From Qipengyuania flava (lineage in GTDB: Bacteria > Pseudomonadota > Alphaproteobacteria > Sphingomonadales > Sphingomonadaceae), in assembly GCF_019448255.1 (NCBI RefSeq), contig NZ_CP080410.1:1178001-1242000 (forward strand): a stretch of 64,000 nt of DNA, in the 5' to 3' direction. The position numbers were made by a program, and so were the translations under genes. Positions 42,894 through 51,636 of the stretch are shown here, one piece after another. Within the stretch, counting starts at the first letter, position 1, and the number at the start of each line of letters is the position of its first letter. A model generated the notes under the pieces. The model saw only the letters and a list, made by a program, of their open reading frames with translations. It searched no databases and had not been told where the DNA came from.

Positions 42894-45649
42894 GGCGTCT
42901 CTTGTGCCGCGCTCTCCGCCTTGGCGCCAGTGCTGTCAGCATCGGCATCAAGGCCCTCGGCGACGCGTTTCAGCGCTTCGTCGAGCGTGACACGGTGGAC
43001 CGGCGTGCCTTCGGGGAATGCGCTCAGCAAGCGGCTGGGAAAGGCCGAGGAAAGCACGATGAAATGGCCGGCGTCCTCGCGGCTGCGGATCAGGCGGCCG
43101 AAGGCCTGCGCGAGGCGAGCGCGGATGATCCGGTCGTCGTAACGCTGGGCGCCGCCCTCCTGCTCGGCGGCCGCGGCGCGGCGTGCGCGGTGGAGAATGG
43201 TCGGCCGCGGCCAGGGCACGCTTTCCATGACCACGCAGCGAAGCGAGCGGCCCGGCACATCAACCCCGTCGCGCAGCGCATCGGTGCCGAGCAGGCTCGC
43301 GCGCGGATCGTCGCGGAAAATGTCGGTCAGCGTGCCCGTATCGATTGGGTCGACGTGCTGGGCAAACAGCGGCAGGCCGGCACGCGCAAGCCGGTCGGCA
43401 ATCCGGCCATAGACCGCGCGCATCCGGCGGATGGCCGTGAACAGGCCCAGCACCCCGCCGTCGCAGGCCTCGATCAGCCGGGCGTATGCTCCGGCCAGCG
43501 CCGGGATGTCGCCCTTGCGGATGTCGGTGACGATCAGCACCTCGGCGCGGCTCGCATAGTCGAAGGGGCTGTCGGCCTGCGCTGTCTTGGGCATCAGCTC
43601 AAGATGAGGCGCGCCGCTCTTGGAGATGGCGTGCGGCCAGTCGGGCCCGGTGTCGCTGCGGTCGGTCAGCGTGGCGCTGGTCATCATCACGCCGTGCGCG
43701 GGTTCGAGGACGACGCTCGCAAAAGGCTTCATCGGGTCGAGCCAATGGCGGTAGAGCCCGACGTCGAATTCGCGCGCGTCGTTGCGATCGACCTGCAACC
43801 AGTCGACGAATTCAGGGTCGGCCGGGCCGCCAAGCCGCGAAAGCAGCGCCTCCCAGGCCGCGATCAGGTCGATCCGCCAGGCGAGCGAGTGGCGCGCGCC
43901 TTCGATCCGTGCGCGGCCCTGTCCGTCGAGCCAGTCGGGCGCGTCTTCCATGATCGCCTCCAGCCGCCCGCCAAGCTTGAGGAGAGGCGTGCGGATGGCC
44001 GCCAGCGCCTGCGCAGCGGTACCCGCGGCCTCGACCAGTTCGCCGGGAAGCTGCGAGGTTTCGGTCTCGATTCCGTAGCCGGCCTCCAGCCCCTTCTCGT
44101 CGCGCGCAAAGGTGGTCGCGCGCACGGCGGCGAGCAGGTTTTCTAGCGGTCCCAGCGGGGCACCTTCCGCCAGGCGACCGAGCCAGCCATCCGACGGCAG
44201 CGCCTGCGCCGCTTCGACCGCGTCTTCCACCGCTTCGCCGCCCGCGTCGTCACAGCTCGCCACGTCGGCGAGACGGGCGGAGAGACCCCGGCGGCGACCC
44301 CGGCTGTTCTTTTCCGGCCCGATAATCCAGCGCCGCAGCTCGATTGCCTCCTGCCCGGTGAGCGCGGCGGAAAAGGTGCTGTCGGCGGCGTCGAAGACGT
44401 GGTGTCCCTCGTCGAAGACAATGCGGGTCGGGCGGCTCGTCACATCGCGGCCGCGCGCGGCGTTGACCATCACGAGCGCGTGGTTGGCGATGACGAGATC
44501 GGCCTGCGCCGCGTTTCGCGCGCTCCTTTCGATGAAGCACTTCCGGTAATGGGGGCAGCCGGCATAGACGCATTCGCCGCGCTGGTCGGTCAGCGCGGCA
44601 ATCCCGCGCTTGCGGAACAGCGTGCCCAGCCAACCCGGCAAGTCGCCGCCGATCATATCGCCGTCCTGCGAGTAGGCCGCCCAGCGCGCGACCAGCTGCG
44701 CAAGGATTGCGGGCCGTCCCGCAAAGCCGCCCTGCAACGCGTCTTCGAGGTTGAGCAGGCAGAGGTAGTTTTCCCGCCCCTTGCGCACGACCACGGGCGG
44801 CGACCCGTCGGGCCGAATGCTGGGCCAGGCGCGGCGGCTCTCCTGCCGTAGCTGCCGCTGGAGGTTCTTGGTGTAGGTCGACACCCAGACCGTCCCGCCC
44901 GATCGTTCCGCCCAGAGCGAGGCGGGCGCAAGGTAGCCAAGCGTCTTCCCGATCCCCGTTCCGGCCTGGGCGAGCAGGACATGCGGGCGCCTCTCCTTGT
45001 CGCGCGGGCTGAAGACATGGCCCGCGCCCTTGGAAAACAGACGCTGGCCCTCGCGCCGCTCCGCGCCTTCACCAGTCAGCCGCTCGAGCTGCGCTTCGAT
45101 TTCGGGTTCGTCGATCAGGACCTGCGCGGGCTGGGGACGCTCGGGCGTTTCTTCCCATTCGGGCAGGCGGCTGAAGAGCCATTTCTCGGCCCGTTCCGGG
45201 CGGCGGATATGCGGCGCGAGCACGCCCGCCCAGGGCCAGCGCAGCTTGGCGAGCGATTGCAGCGCGGACCAGGCGCCTTCGCGTTCGGCCCAGTCCTCGC
45301 TCTCGCACGTCGTCACCAGCGCGCCCGCCGCCTGCTGGAGAAGCAGCGGGACGCCTGCGTCATCGGCCGGTTCGTCGAGGCCCAGCGCATCGGCCAGTCC
45401 CTTTGGCGTCGGCACGCAGAATTTGGCCGGGTGGACGAAAGCGAAGAGCTCCAGCAGGTCGAGGCCGGAAAGGTCCGGATAGCCCAGCCGGTTCGCCACC
45501 AGCGGCGCGTTCATCAGCAGCTGCGGCGTATCGGCGGCAGCCATGACCGCCTCGCCCTTGGAGCATCCCCGCGTCGCGCCATTGGCGTCGCGCAGCCAGG
45601 TGCCGGCGTGGCTCGCGTGCAGGGCAGGGAGGGGGAGAGGCTGGCTCAC
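42890..45649 (-). CDS. DinG-type ATP-dependent DNA helicase
   Basis: XPD/DinG-like superfamily 2 helicase of 919 residues. Walker A is AQAGTGIGKTLGYLAPAS, the DEAH-like box is FDEGHHVFDA (DEGH), and Cys residues suited to a 4Fe-4S cluster appear as YLCLL and CVYAGCPHYRKC. A roughly 200-residue N-terminal region precedes the motor and contains no recognised domain. The AraC gene overlaps its 3' end. The E. coli DinG unwinds DNA and R-loops; a similar role is inferred. Confidence 0.9.
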   Translation of the reverse strand: MSQPLPLPALHASHAGTWLRDANGATRGCSKGEAVMAAADTPQLLMNAPLVANRLGYPDLSGLDLLELFAFVHPAKFCVPTPKGLADALGLDEPADDAGVPLLLQQAAGALVTTCESEDWAEREGAWSALQSLAKLRWPWAGVLAPHIRRPERAEKWLFSRLPEWEETPERPQPAQVLIDEPEIEAQLERLTGEGAERREGQRLFSKGAGHVFSPRDKERRPHVLLAQAGTGIGKTLGYLAPASLWAERSGGTVWVSTYTKNLQRQLRQESRRAWPSIRPDGSPPVVVRKGRENYLCLLNLEDALQGGFAGRPAILAQLVARWAAYSQDGDMIGGDLPGWLGTLFRKRGIAALTDQRGECVYAGCPHYRKCFIERSARNAAQADLVIANHALVMVNAARGRDVTSRPTRIVFDEGHHVFDAADSTFSAALTGQEAIELRRWIIGPEKNSRGRRRGLSARLADVASCDDAGGEAVEDAVEAAQALPSDGWLGRLAEGAPLGPLENLLAAVRATTFARDEKGLEAGYGIETETSQLPGELVEAAGTAAQALAAIRTPLLKLGGRLEAIMEDAPDWLDGQGRARIEGARHSLAWRIDLIAAWEALLSRLGGPADPEFVDWLQVDRNDAREFDVGLYRHWLDPMKPFASVVLEPAHGVMMTSATLTDRSDTGPDWPHAISKSGAPHLELMPKTAQADSPFDYASRAEVLIVTDIRKGDIPALAGAYARLIEACDGGVLGLFTAIRRMRAVYGRIADRLARAGLPLFAQHVDPIDTGTLTDIFRDDPRASLLGTDALRDGVDVPGRSLRCVVMESVPWPRPTILHRARRAAAAEQEGGAQRYDDRIIRARLAQAFGRLIRSREDAGHFIVLSSAFPSRLLSAFPEGTPVHRVTLDEALKRVAEGLDADADSTGAKAESAAQETP

Positions 45650-45700
45650 CCCTGCGGGTTAGAACACATGCGGAACGCTGCGCAAGCGTGTGCAGCCCAC

Positions 45701-46909
45701 TTATGCCGCGATCGACAGCTCCGATGCGGCGAGCGCCTGTTCGAGGTCGGCGAAGATGTCTTCGGCGTCTTCCAGCCCGATCGACAGGCGCAGCAGGCCT
45801 TCGCCGATGCCATGCGCGGCGCGCTCTTCGGGGGTGTAGGTCGAATGGGTCATGCTCGCCGGGTGCTGGATCAGCGTTTCCGCATCGCCCAGCGAAACCG
45901 CGCGGGTGATCATGGTGAGGCGGTTCATGAAGCGAATGCCCTGTTCGTACCCGCCGGCAAGGTCGAAGGCGATCATGCCGCCCGGCAAAGCCATCTGGCG
46001 GCTGGCAAGCTCTGCCTGGGCGAAGCTTTCGAGGCCGGGATAGTGGACGGCGGCGACCTGCGGCTGGGTTTCGAGCCAGCGGGCGACCGCAAGCGCGGTC
46101 TGGCTGTGACGTTCCATGCGCAGGGCAAGGGTCTTGAGGCCGCGCATGATCAGCGTTGCGGTGAACGGGCTCATCACGGCACCGGTCATGTCCTTGAGGC
46201 CCTCGAGGCGGACCTTCTGCATCGTCTCCGCGCTGCCCGCGACGAGACCGCCGACCAGATCGCCATGTCCGCCAAGATACTTGGTCGCCGAATGCACGAC
46301 GATATCCGCGCCCAGCTCGATCGGGCGGGTGAGGGCCGGGGTAGCGTAGGTGTTGTCGACCACGACCTGCGCGCCGGTCTCATGCGCGACTTTGCTGATC
46401 GCGGCGATATCGACGAGGCGCATATTCGGGTTCGCCGGGGTCTCGAAATAGACGACCTTCACGCGCTCGCTCATCGCGGCCTCCAGAGCCGCCGGGTCGG
46501 TCAGGTCGACATGCGTGACCTTTACGCCGAACTTGGCAAGGCCGTGGCGGAAGAAGGCGAAGGTGCAGCCGTAGAGCGTCTTGTCGGTGATGATCTCGTC
46601 GCCGGCCTGCAGCAGGCTCCACATCACCGCCGTGATTGCGCCCATGCCGCTGGCCGTCGCGACGCCCGCTTCGGCGCCTTCCAGCGTCGCTATGCGCTGT
46701 TCGAGCAGGTCGAGCGTGGGGTTGGAGATGCGGCTGTAGAAGTAGCCCTGCTCCTGTCCTGCGAAGATCGCGCCGCCCTGTTCCGCGCTGTCGAACGCAA
46801 AGGTCGAGGCCATGTGCATTGGCGGAGTCAGCGCGCCCTGGTTCTCGGCCGGATCGTAGCCATGGTGGATGGCGCGGCTGGAAAATCCGGACAGGGTGGT
46901 GCGACTCAT
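45701..46909 (-). CDS. mdeA: L-methionine gamma-lyase
   Basis: PLP enzyme of the Cys/Met metabolism family that splits methionine to methanethiol, 2-oxobutyrate and ammonia. Among 402 residues, the PLP Lys is K210 in HSATKYLGGHGD, and Y113 and C115 in LYGCTF match the methionine-specific Tyr/Cys of the Pseudomonas putida enzyme; most gamma-synthases lack that Cys. O-succinylhomoserine sulfhydrylase is a weaker alternative. It is divergent from an Lrp-type gene, the same layout as mdeA-mdeR in P. putida. Confidence 0.88.
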   Translation of the reverse strand: MSRTTLSGFSSRAIHHGYDPAENQGALTPPMHMASTFAFDSAEQGGAIFAGQEQGYFYSRISNPTLDLLEQRIATLEGAEAGVATASGMGAITAVMWSLLQAGDEIITDKTLYGCTFAFFRHGLAKFGVKVTHVDLTDPAALEAAMSERVKVVYFETPANPNMRLVDIAAISKVAHETGAQVVVDNTYATPALTRPIELGADIVVHSATKYLGGHGDLVGGLVAGSAETMQKVRLEGLKDMTGAVMSPFTATLIMRGLKTLALRMERHSQTALAVARWLETQPQVAAVHYPGLESFAQAELASRQMALPGGMIAFDLAGGYEQGIRFMNRLTMITRAVSLGDAETLIQHPASMTHSTYTPEERAAHGIGEGLLRLSIGLEDAEDIFADLEQALAASELSIAA

Positions 46910-46976
46910 GGGGTGTGCCTCTCTTCGATTGATTGAGGCCGATATACAGCAGCGGTGCTGGCATATCCCTGCGAAG

Positions 46977-47015
46977 TCTGCCAAGTATATACTCATAATT
47001 GGCAGAATCTGCCAA
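46977..47015. promoter_or_regulatory. Lrp-type operator with 17-base palindrome
   Basis: TTGGCAGAATCTGCCAA at 46999-47015 is a perfect palindrome about a central A. The half-site TCTGCCAA also occurs at 46977-46984, so three copies of one 8-base half-site lie in 39 bases. It sits in the gap between divergent mdeA and the Lrp-type gene and reaches into the ribosome site of the latter, which suits autoregulation and activation of mdeA. Confidence 0.8.
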
Positions 47016-47026
47016 AGGGGAGTGAG

Positions 47027-47476
47027 ATGGACGCCAAGGATCGCCAGATACTGCGCGAATTGCAGCGCGACGGCAGGCTCACCAACGCCGAGCTGGCCGA
47101 GCGGGTGAACCTCTCGCCAAGCCCGTGCCTGCGCCGCGTCCGCAATCTCGAAAAAGCCGGGGTGATCGACCGCTACGTGGCCATCGTCGACCGCGAGGCG
47201 GCGGGTTACCCGGTCACCGCCTTTGTCCAGGTGACGCTCGCGAGGCACGACCGCGAGGTGGTCGAGGCCTTCGAGAAGCGCGTGCGCGAAACGCCGCAAA
47301 TCCTGACCTGCCACCTGATGACGGGCAGTTCCGACTATCTGCTGCAAATCGTTGTGGCGGGCCTCGATGCCTACGAAGCTTTCATGCGCGATACGCTCCA
47401 CACGACACCCGGCATTGCGACGATCAACACCAGCTTCGTCTACGGTACGGTGAAGGACACTGTCGAGCTGCCCTGA
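47027..47476 (+). CDS. Lrp/AsnC family regulator (MdeR-like)
   Basis: A 149-residue Lrp-type protein starting MDAKDRQILRELQRDGRLTNAELAERVNLSPSPCLRRVRNLEKAGVI, the helix-turn-helix, then a RAM effector domain with VTAFVQVTLARHD and LTCHLMTGSSDYLLQIVV. Neighbourhood predicts sensing of methionine or a related amino acid, as with MdeR of P. putida. An in-frame upstream start is rejected because it covers the operator. The AGGGGAGTGAG ribosome site stands before the ATG. Confidence 0.9.
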   Translation: MDAKDRQILRELQRDGRLTNAELAERVNLSPSPCLRRVRNLEKAGVIDRYVAIVDREAAGYPVTAFVQVTLARHDREVVEAFEKRVRETPQILTCHLMTGSSDYLLQIVVAGLDAYEAFMRDTLHTTPGIATINTSFVYGTVKDTVELP

Positions 47477-47510
47477 ACGGGTGGAGTTGCAATCTGCTCC
47501 AAGCTCATTA

Positions 47511-47526
47511 TTAGTTAGGCAACTAA
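47511..47526. promoter_or_regulatory. MarR-type operator
   Basis: TTAGTTAGGCAACTAA, with arms TTAGTT and AACTAA around AGGC, lies 20 bases before the Acg-type oxidoreductase start. This form is typical of MarR-family sites, and the only MarR gene nearby is the second gene of the same pair (48685-49134). Confidence 0.75.
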
Positions 47527-47546
47527 CAAAATGGTGGAGCAGAATC

Positions 47547-48692
47547 ATGGGTGTTTCGAGACGCAAGCTGTTGGTGGCGGGAGGGGCCACCGCACTCGTT
47601 ACTTTTGCGGGGGTTTACGGTGTTCTTTCGTCCCCGTCATTGAAGCGCGCCTCGCAGCCGTGGAGGCAGGCAGGGCTCGGCTTTCAAGACCCGCGCCTCA
47701 ACGCGCTGTCTTACGCGATCCTCGCTCCCAACCCGCACAACCGCCAGCCCTGGCAGTTCGCTCTGGTTGGAGAAGACGCGATCGACGTGACCTGCGACCT
47801 CGATCGCCGTCTCCCAGCAACCGATCCGTTCGACCGGCAGATCACCATCGGCTTCGGATGCATGCTGGAAACGCTGTCTCTCGCCGCGGCGCGAGCGGGC
47901 TTTCGCGCGGAGATCGATCCGTTTCCCGATGGTGCAGGACGGCCACGGCTCGATCGGGGCCGCGTGGCGCATGTGCGGTTTGTCGCGGACGGGGCCAAGC
48001 CTGATCCCCTGGCAGAGGCGATCCTCGAACGGCGCTCGACCAAGGAACCCTTCGCAGGTCGCGATGTGGGGGAGGCCGATCTGCGCGCCTTGTCCGCAAG
48101 TCTTACCGAAAGGGTGCGGTTCGGCTTTACCAAGGACGATGCGGAGCGTGCGGCCATCGCCGACAACGCCTGGCGCGGATGGGTCATCGAACAGGAAACC
48201 GATGCCACCCGGCGCGAAAGCATCGAAGTGATGCGGATTGGAAACGATGCGGTGGTCGAACAGCCCGACGGGATCGATCTTGGCGGCACCTTCATGAGCG
48301 CCGCGCACGCGGCCGGCATCGTCACCCACGAAACACTCGACACGCCCGGTTCGCTGGCGAGCCAGTCGGGCTACGACATGTACAGCGCGATGGTCGAATC
48401 CACGCCGCGCTGGGCCTGGCTGGTTACCGATGACAACAGCCGCCGCGAACAGATCGAGGCGGGTCGCAGCTGGGTGCGGGTGAACCTTGCGGCACAGGCG
48501 CGCGGATTGGCGGTTCACCCGTGGAGCCAGACGCTGCAGGAATTTCCCGAGATGGCCGGGCTCTACGCCGAGCTGCACAAGCTGGTTGCGCCGGGCGGCG
48601 GGACGGTCCAGATGCTGGCGCGTGTGGGCTATGGCCCGCCGGTACCAGCCAGTCCGCGCTGGCCCCTGGAGGCAAAACTGATCGATGCCTGA
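47547..48692 (+). CDS. Acg-type FMN-binding nitroreductase with Tat-like signal
   Basis: A 381-residue Acg/nitroreductase-fold flavoprotein. The N-terminus MGVSRRKLLVAGGATALVTF is a twin-arginine-type signal (RRKLL) followed by a hydrophobic stretch. The FMN site is seen in ILAPNPHNRQPWQFALVG, and QTLQEFPEM near the C-terminus. The chain is a fused double nitroreductase module as in Acg of mycobacteria, where the flavin binds a single site; activity on nitro compounds is not assured. It overlaps the MarR gene by 8 bases and has a MarR box upstream. Confidence 0.85.
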   Translation: MGVSRRKLLVAGGATALVTFAGVYGVLSSPSLKRASQPWRQAGLGFQDPRLNALSYAILAPNPHNRQPWQFALVGEDAIDVTCDLDRRLPATDPFDRQITIGFGCMLETLSLAAARAGFRAEIDPFPDGAGRPRLDRGRVAHVRFVADGAKPDPLAEAILERRSTKEPFAGRDVGEADLRALSASLTERVRFGFTKDDAERAAIADNAWRGWVIEQETDATRRESIEVMRIGNDAVVEQPDGIDLGGTFMSAAHAAGIVTHETLDTPGSLASQSGYDMYSAMVESTPRWAWLVTDDNSRREQIEAGRSWVRVNLAAQARGLAVHPWSQTLQEFPEMAGLYAELHKLVAPGGGTVQMLARVGYGPPVPASPRWPLEAKLIDA

Positions 48693-49134
48693 TACGCCCG
48701 ACGATCCGACCGCCTACCGGGTCTTCAACGAAATCGGCATCATCAACCAGTTGGCCGGCGCTGCCTTTCGCGAAGTCTTGCCGCGCCCGCTCAACACCGC
48801 GATGTTCGGCGTGCTCAACCATTTCGTGCGGCTCGGGGACGGCAAGACGCCGAGCGCGCTGGCAAGCGCGTTCCAGGTTTCCAAGCCGTCCATGACCAGC
48901 ACGCTGGCCAAGCTGGAGCAGGCCGGCTTCGTACGCATCGCTGCCGATCCGGAGGACGGGCGCACGAAACGGGTGACCATCACCGAAGCGGGCCGCGCCG
49001 CACGAACTGAAGCGGTTGCGCGGACGCAGACCCTCTTTGCCGAACTCGAGCCCCATTTGCGCGACTTCCCGATGGACCGCCTGCTCGAGGATCTGGCGCG
49101 TCTTCGCGCCGTGCTCGACGCCGCGCGCGACTAG
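48685..49134 (+). CDS. MarR family transcriptional regulator
   Basis: A 149-residue MarR-type protein. The winged helix is clear in PSALASAFQVSKPSMTSTLAKLEQAGFVRIAADPEDGRTKRVTITEAG, with the basic wing loop DPEDGRTKR. It overlaps the preceding oxidoreductase gene by 8 bases, so both form one unit controlled by the TTAGTTAGGCAACTAA site, presumably by autorepression. No Cys suited to an OhrR-type switch stands out; ligand is unknown. Confidence 0.9.
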   Translation: MPDTPDDPTAYRVFNEIGIINQLAGAAFREVLPRPLNTAMFGVLNHFVRLGDGKTPSALASAFQVSKPSMTSTLAKLEQAGFVRIAADPEDGRTKRVTITEAGRAARTEAVARTQTLFAELEPHLRDFPMDRLLEDLARLRAVLDAARD

Positions 49135-49192
49135 CCGGGTGGCGCGGTTTCGCGCTTGCAACAGGCCCGCGCTTGCGCAAGAGGCTCACCCT

Positions 49193-50821
49193 ATGAGCAT
49201 GAACGATCTGATCACCGCCGCACGTGTGTCCAAGGCCTGGCCCTTCCAGGAGGCGCAGCGGCTGCTCAAACGCTATCCCGACGGTGCGAAGCCGGACGGC
49301 TCGCCCGTCCTGTTCGAGACCGGCTACGGCCCCAGCGGCCTGCCGCACATCGGCACCTTCCAGGAAGTGCTGCGCACCACGCTCGTGCGCCGCGCTTTTG
49401 AGGCGATGATCGGTGCGAAGCCGGAAGACGGCAAGACGCGCCTCGTTGCTTTCAGCGATGACATGGACGGGCTGCGCAAGGTACCCGACAACGTTCCGAA
49501 CAAGGAGCTCTTGGAGGCAAACCTTCACCTGCCATTGAGCCGCGTGCCCGATCCCTTCGAGAAGGGCCACGAAAGCTTCGCCGCGCACAACAACGCCATG
49601 CTGCGCGAATTCCTCGACCGGTTCGGCTTCCAGTACGAATTCATTGCGTCGAACGACATGTACAATTCGGGGCGCTTCGATGACGCGCTACGCCAGGTCC
49701 TGCGCAAGAACCAGGACATCCTCGACATCATGCTGCCGACGCTGCGCGAGGAACGCCGCCAGACCTATTCGCCGGTCCTTCCGATCTCGCCTGCCACGGG
49801 CCGCGTGCTGCAGGTGCCGGTCGAGGTGGTCGATGCCGAAGCGGGCACGATCCGTTTCACCGACGAGGACGGGACGGTTGTCGAACAGTCGGCGCTGGGC
49901 GGCATGTCCAAGCTGCAGTGGAAGGTCGACTGGGCCATGCGCTGGTACGCACTTGGCGTCGATTACGAGATGTATGGCAAGGACCTGACCGACAGCGGCG
50001 TGCAGTCGGGCCGCATCGTCAAGGTTTTGGGCGGCCGCAAGCCGGAAGGGCTGATCTACGAGATGTTCCTCGACCAGAACGGCGAGAAGATCTCCAAGTC
50101 CAAGGGCAACGGCCTCTCGATCGAGGAATGGCTGCAGTACGGCAGCGAGGAGAGCCTCGGCTTCTACATCTTCCCCAATCCCAAGAGCGCCAAGCAGCTG
50201 CACGTGGGTGTGATCCCGCGCGCGGTCGACGATTACTGGCAGTTCCGCGAGCGCCTGACCGAACAGCCGCTCGACAAGCAGCTCGGCAATCCGGCGTGGC
50301 ACTTGCTGCGTGCCAATGGCGGGTTCGAGGCGGAGGAAGCTCCGGGAGCGGGCGACAGCCTGCCGGTGACCTATGGCCTGCTGCTGAACCTCGCGAGCGT
50401 GCTGGGCGCCGAGGCGAGCGAAGAATCGCTGCGCGATTACCTCGCCAGCTACATCGGTGCAGACCAGGTCGGGCCGGAGCTCGAGGTGCTGATCGGCACC
50501 GCAGTGGCCTACACGCGCGACTACATCGTGCCGACATTGAACAAGCGCGCGCCGAGCGAGAACGAGGCGGCGGCGCTGGCGGCACTGGATGCCTATCTGG
50601 CGAACGCTGCGGAAGACACTAGCGCCGAAGACCTGCAGACCGAAGTCTACGAAATCGGCAAGCGCGAGGAATACGGCTTCGAGAGCCTGCGGGACTGGTT
50701 CAAGGCGCTCTACCAGACGCTGCTCGGCAGCGACCAGGGGCCGCGCATGGGCAGCTTCATCGCGCTCTATGGCGTGGCGAACACCCGCCAGCTGATCGCC
50801 GAGGCGCTTAAACGCGGGTGA
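49193..50821 (+). CDS. lysS: Lysyl-tRNA synthetase, class I
   Basis: Class I (archaeal-type) LysRS of 542 residues, charging tRNA-Lys. The Rossmann HIGH-type motif is PSGLPHIGTF with H52, and the KMSKS equivalent is KISKS at 299-303. This class replaces the class II LysRS in alphaproteobacteria and many archaea, a well-known family split, so its presence supports the taxon placement. A second ATG two codons later is possible. Confidence 0.95.
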   Translation: MSMNDLITAARVSKAWPFQEAQRLLKRYPDGAKPDGSPVLFETGYGPSGLPHIGTFQEVLRTTLVRRAFEAMIGAKPEDGKTRLVAFSDDMDGLRKVPDNVPNKELLEANLHLPLSRVPDPFEKGHESFAAHNNAMLREFLDRFGFQYEFIASNDMYNSGRFDDALRQVLRKNQDILDIMLPTLREERRQTYSPVLPISPATGRVLQVPVEVVDAEAGTIRFTDEDGTVVEQSALGGMSKLQWKVDWAMRWYALGVDYEMYGKDLTDSGVQSGRIVKVLGGRKPEGLIYEMFLDQNGEKISKSKGNGLSIEEWLQYGSEESLGFYIFPNPKSAKQLHVGVIPRAVDDYWQFRERLTEQPLDKQLGNPAWHLLRANGGFEAEEAPGAGDSLPVTYGLLLNLASVLGAEASEESLRDYLASYIGADQVGPELEVLIGTAVAYTRDYIVPTLNKRAPSENEAAALAALDAYLANAAEDTSAEDLQTEVYEIGKREEYGFESLRDWFKALYQTLLGSDQGPRMGSFIALYGVANTRQLIAEALKRG

Positions 50822-50837
50822 ACGCGCCCGTCAGGCA

Positions 50838-51560
50838 TCACCGCGGGCAGCGGTGTTCGACGCGCAAGTCGTCAGGCGTCTTGAGCTTGTCGAACTCCGG
50901 CCGGAACATCGCGCCATAGTTGAGCTGCCAGGGTGAGAATTCGAGCGACAGTTCCGTGGCCTCGGCGCCATCGGGATAGACAATCCTGCGCAGCCGTTCG
51001 TAGGTCGCCTCGTATCGATTGATCGCGTAGCACACCTCGGTCATTTGCAGCTCGACCATGCCTTCGAAGACTTTCGTCGGATCGAGGATCGGCAGGAGGG
51101 TTTCGATCAATTCAAGCCGCTGGAAACCGGCGCTTATGCCATTGATATTGTCGTAGCCGTTGTAGCTGTCGCCATGGGTTTCATAGCAGTCGAAGAGCGC
51201 CGCCTGGCGTGACCGCTCAAGGCTTTTGTCCGCCCGTTCGGCGCGCGCCCGAGGGGCAGCGATCTGAAGCGCGATCGGCGCTGCGTAGGACGTGGGATCG
51301 TCGGCAATCGCGTCAAGCTTCTCGATGAAGGCCTTGCGACTTCGCAAGCGGCGCTGCAGCGCATGGCCGGTTTCGAAATCGCATTTCCTGAACGCTTCGC
51401 GGGCAGGGCCAACCAGTTGTTCGGCGTCGTCCGCCGCCATCTTTGCCGCGTCGAGCATTTGCGCTCGCAGGACCTCCGCGGGTTCGGGATTGGGCTGTGA
51501 CAAGGCGGCTGTCGGAAAGGCGCACAGGACGGCCGCAGCCATAAGTATAGATTTCCGCAT
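50838..51560 (-). CDS. Exported protein of unknown function
   Basis: A 240-residue protein with a signal peptide (MRKSILMAAAVLCAFPTAALSQP). The mature chain is largely helical and ends in a short tail with HRCPR. Several Cys (KCDFETG, FDCYETHG, EVCYAINRYE) are spaced through it and could form disulfides. No known domain was recognised. GGGAG stands eight bases before the chosen start; an upstream in-frame start is rejected. Confidence 0.72.
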   Translation of the reverse strand: MRKSILMAAAVLCAFPTAALSQPNPEPAEVLRAQMLDAAKMAADDAEQLVGPAREAFRKCDFETGHALQRRLRSRKAFIEKLDAIADDPTSYAAPIALQIAAPRARAERADKSLERSRQAALFDCYETHGDSYNGYDNINGISAGFQRLELIETLLPILDPTKVFEGMVELQMTEVCYAINRYEATYERLRRIVYPDGAEATELSLEFSPWQLNYGAMFRPEFDKLKTPDDLRVEHRCPR

Positions 51561-51636
51561 CACAGCATCTCCCACCAGCTGAAACGAGAGGCTGCAGCCT
51601 GCCTGCAATGGCAGGTTTGGTCAAACCGGGGGCTGG

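Noticed and set aside
44981..46936. A 651-codon plus-strand open frame over the helicase and methionine gamma-lyase
   Set aside because: It crosses two real minus-strand genes and the gap between them, with no ribosome site or domain match.
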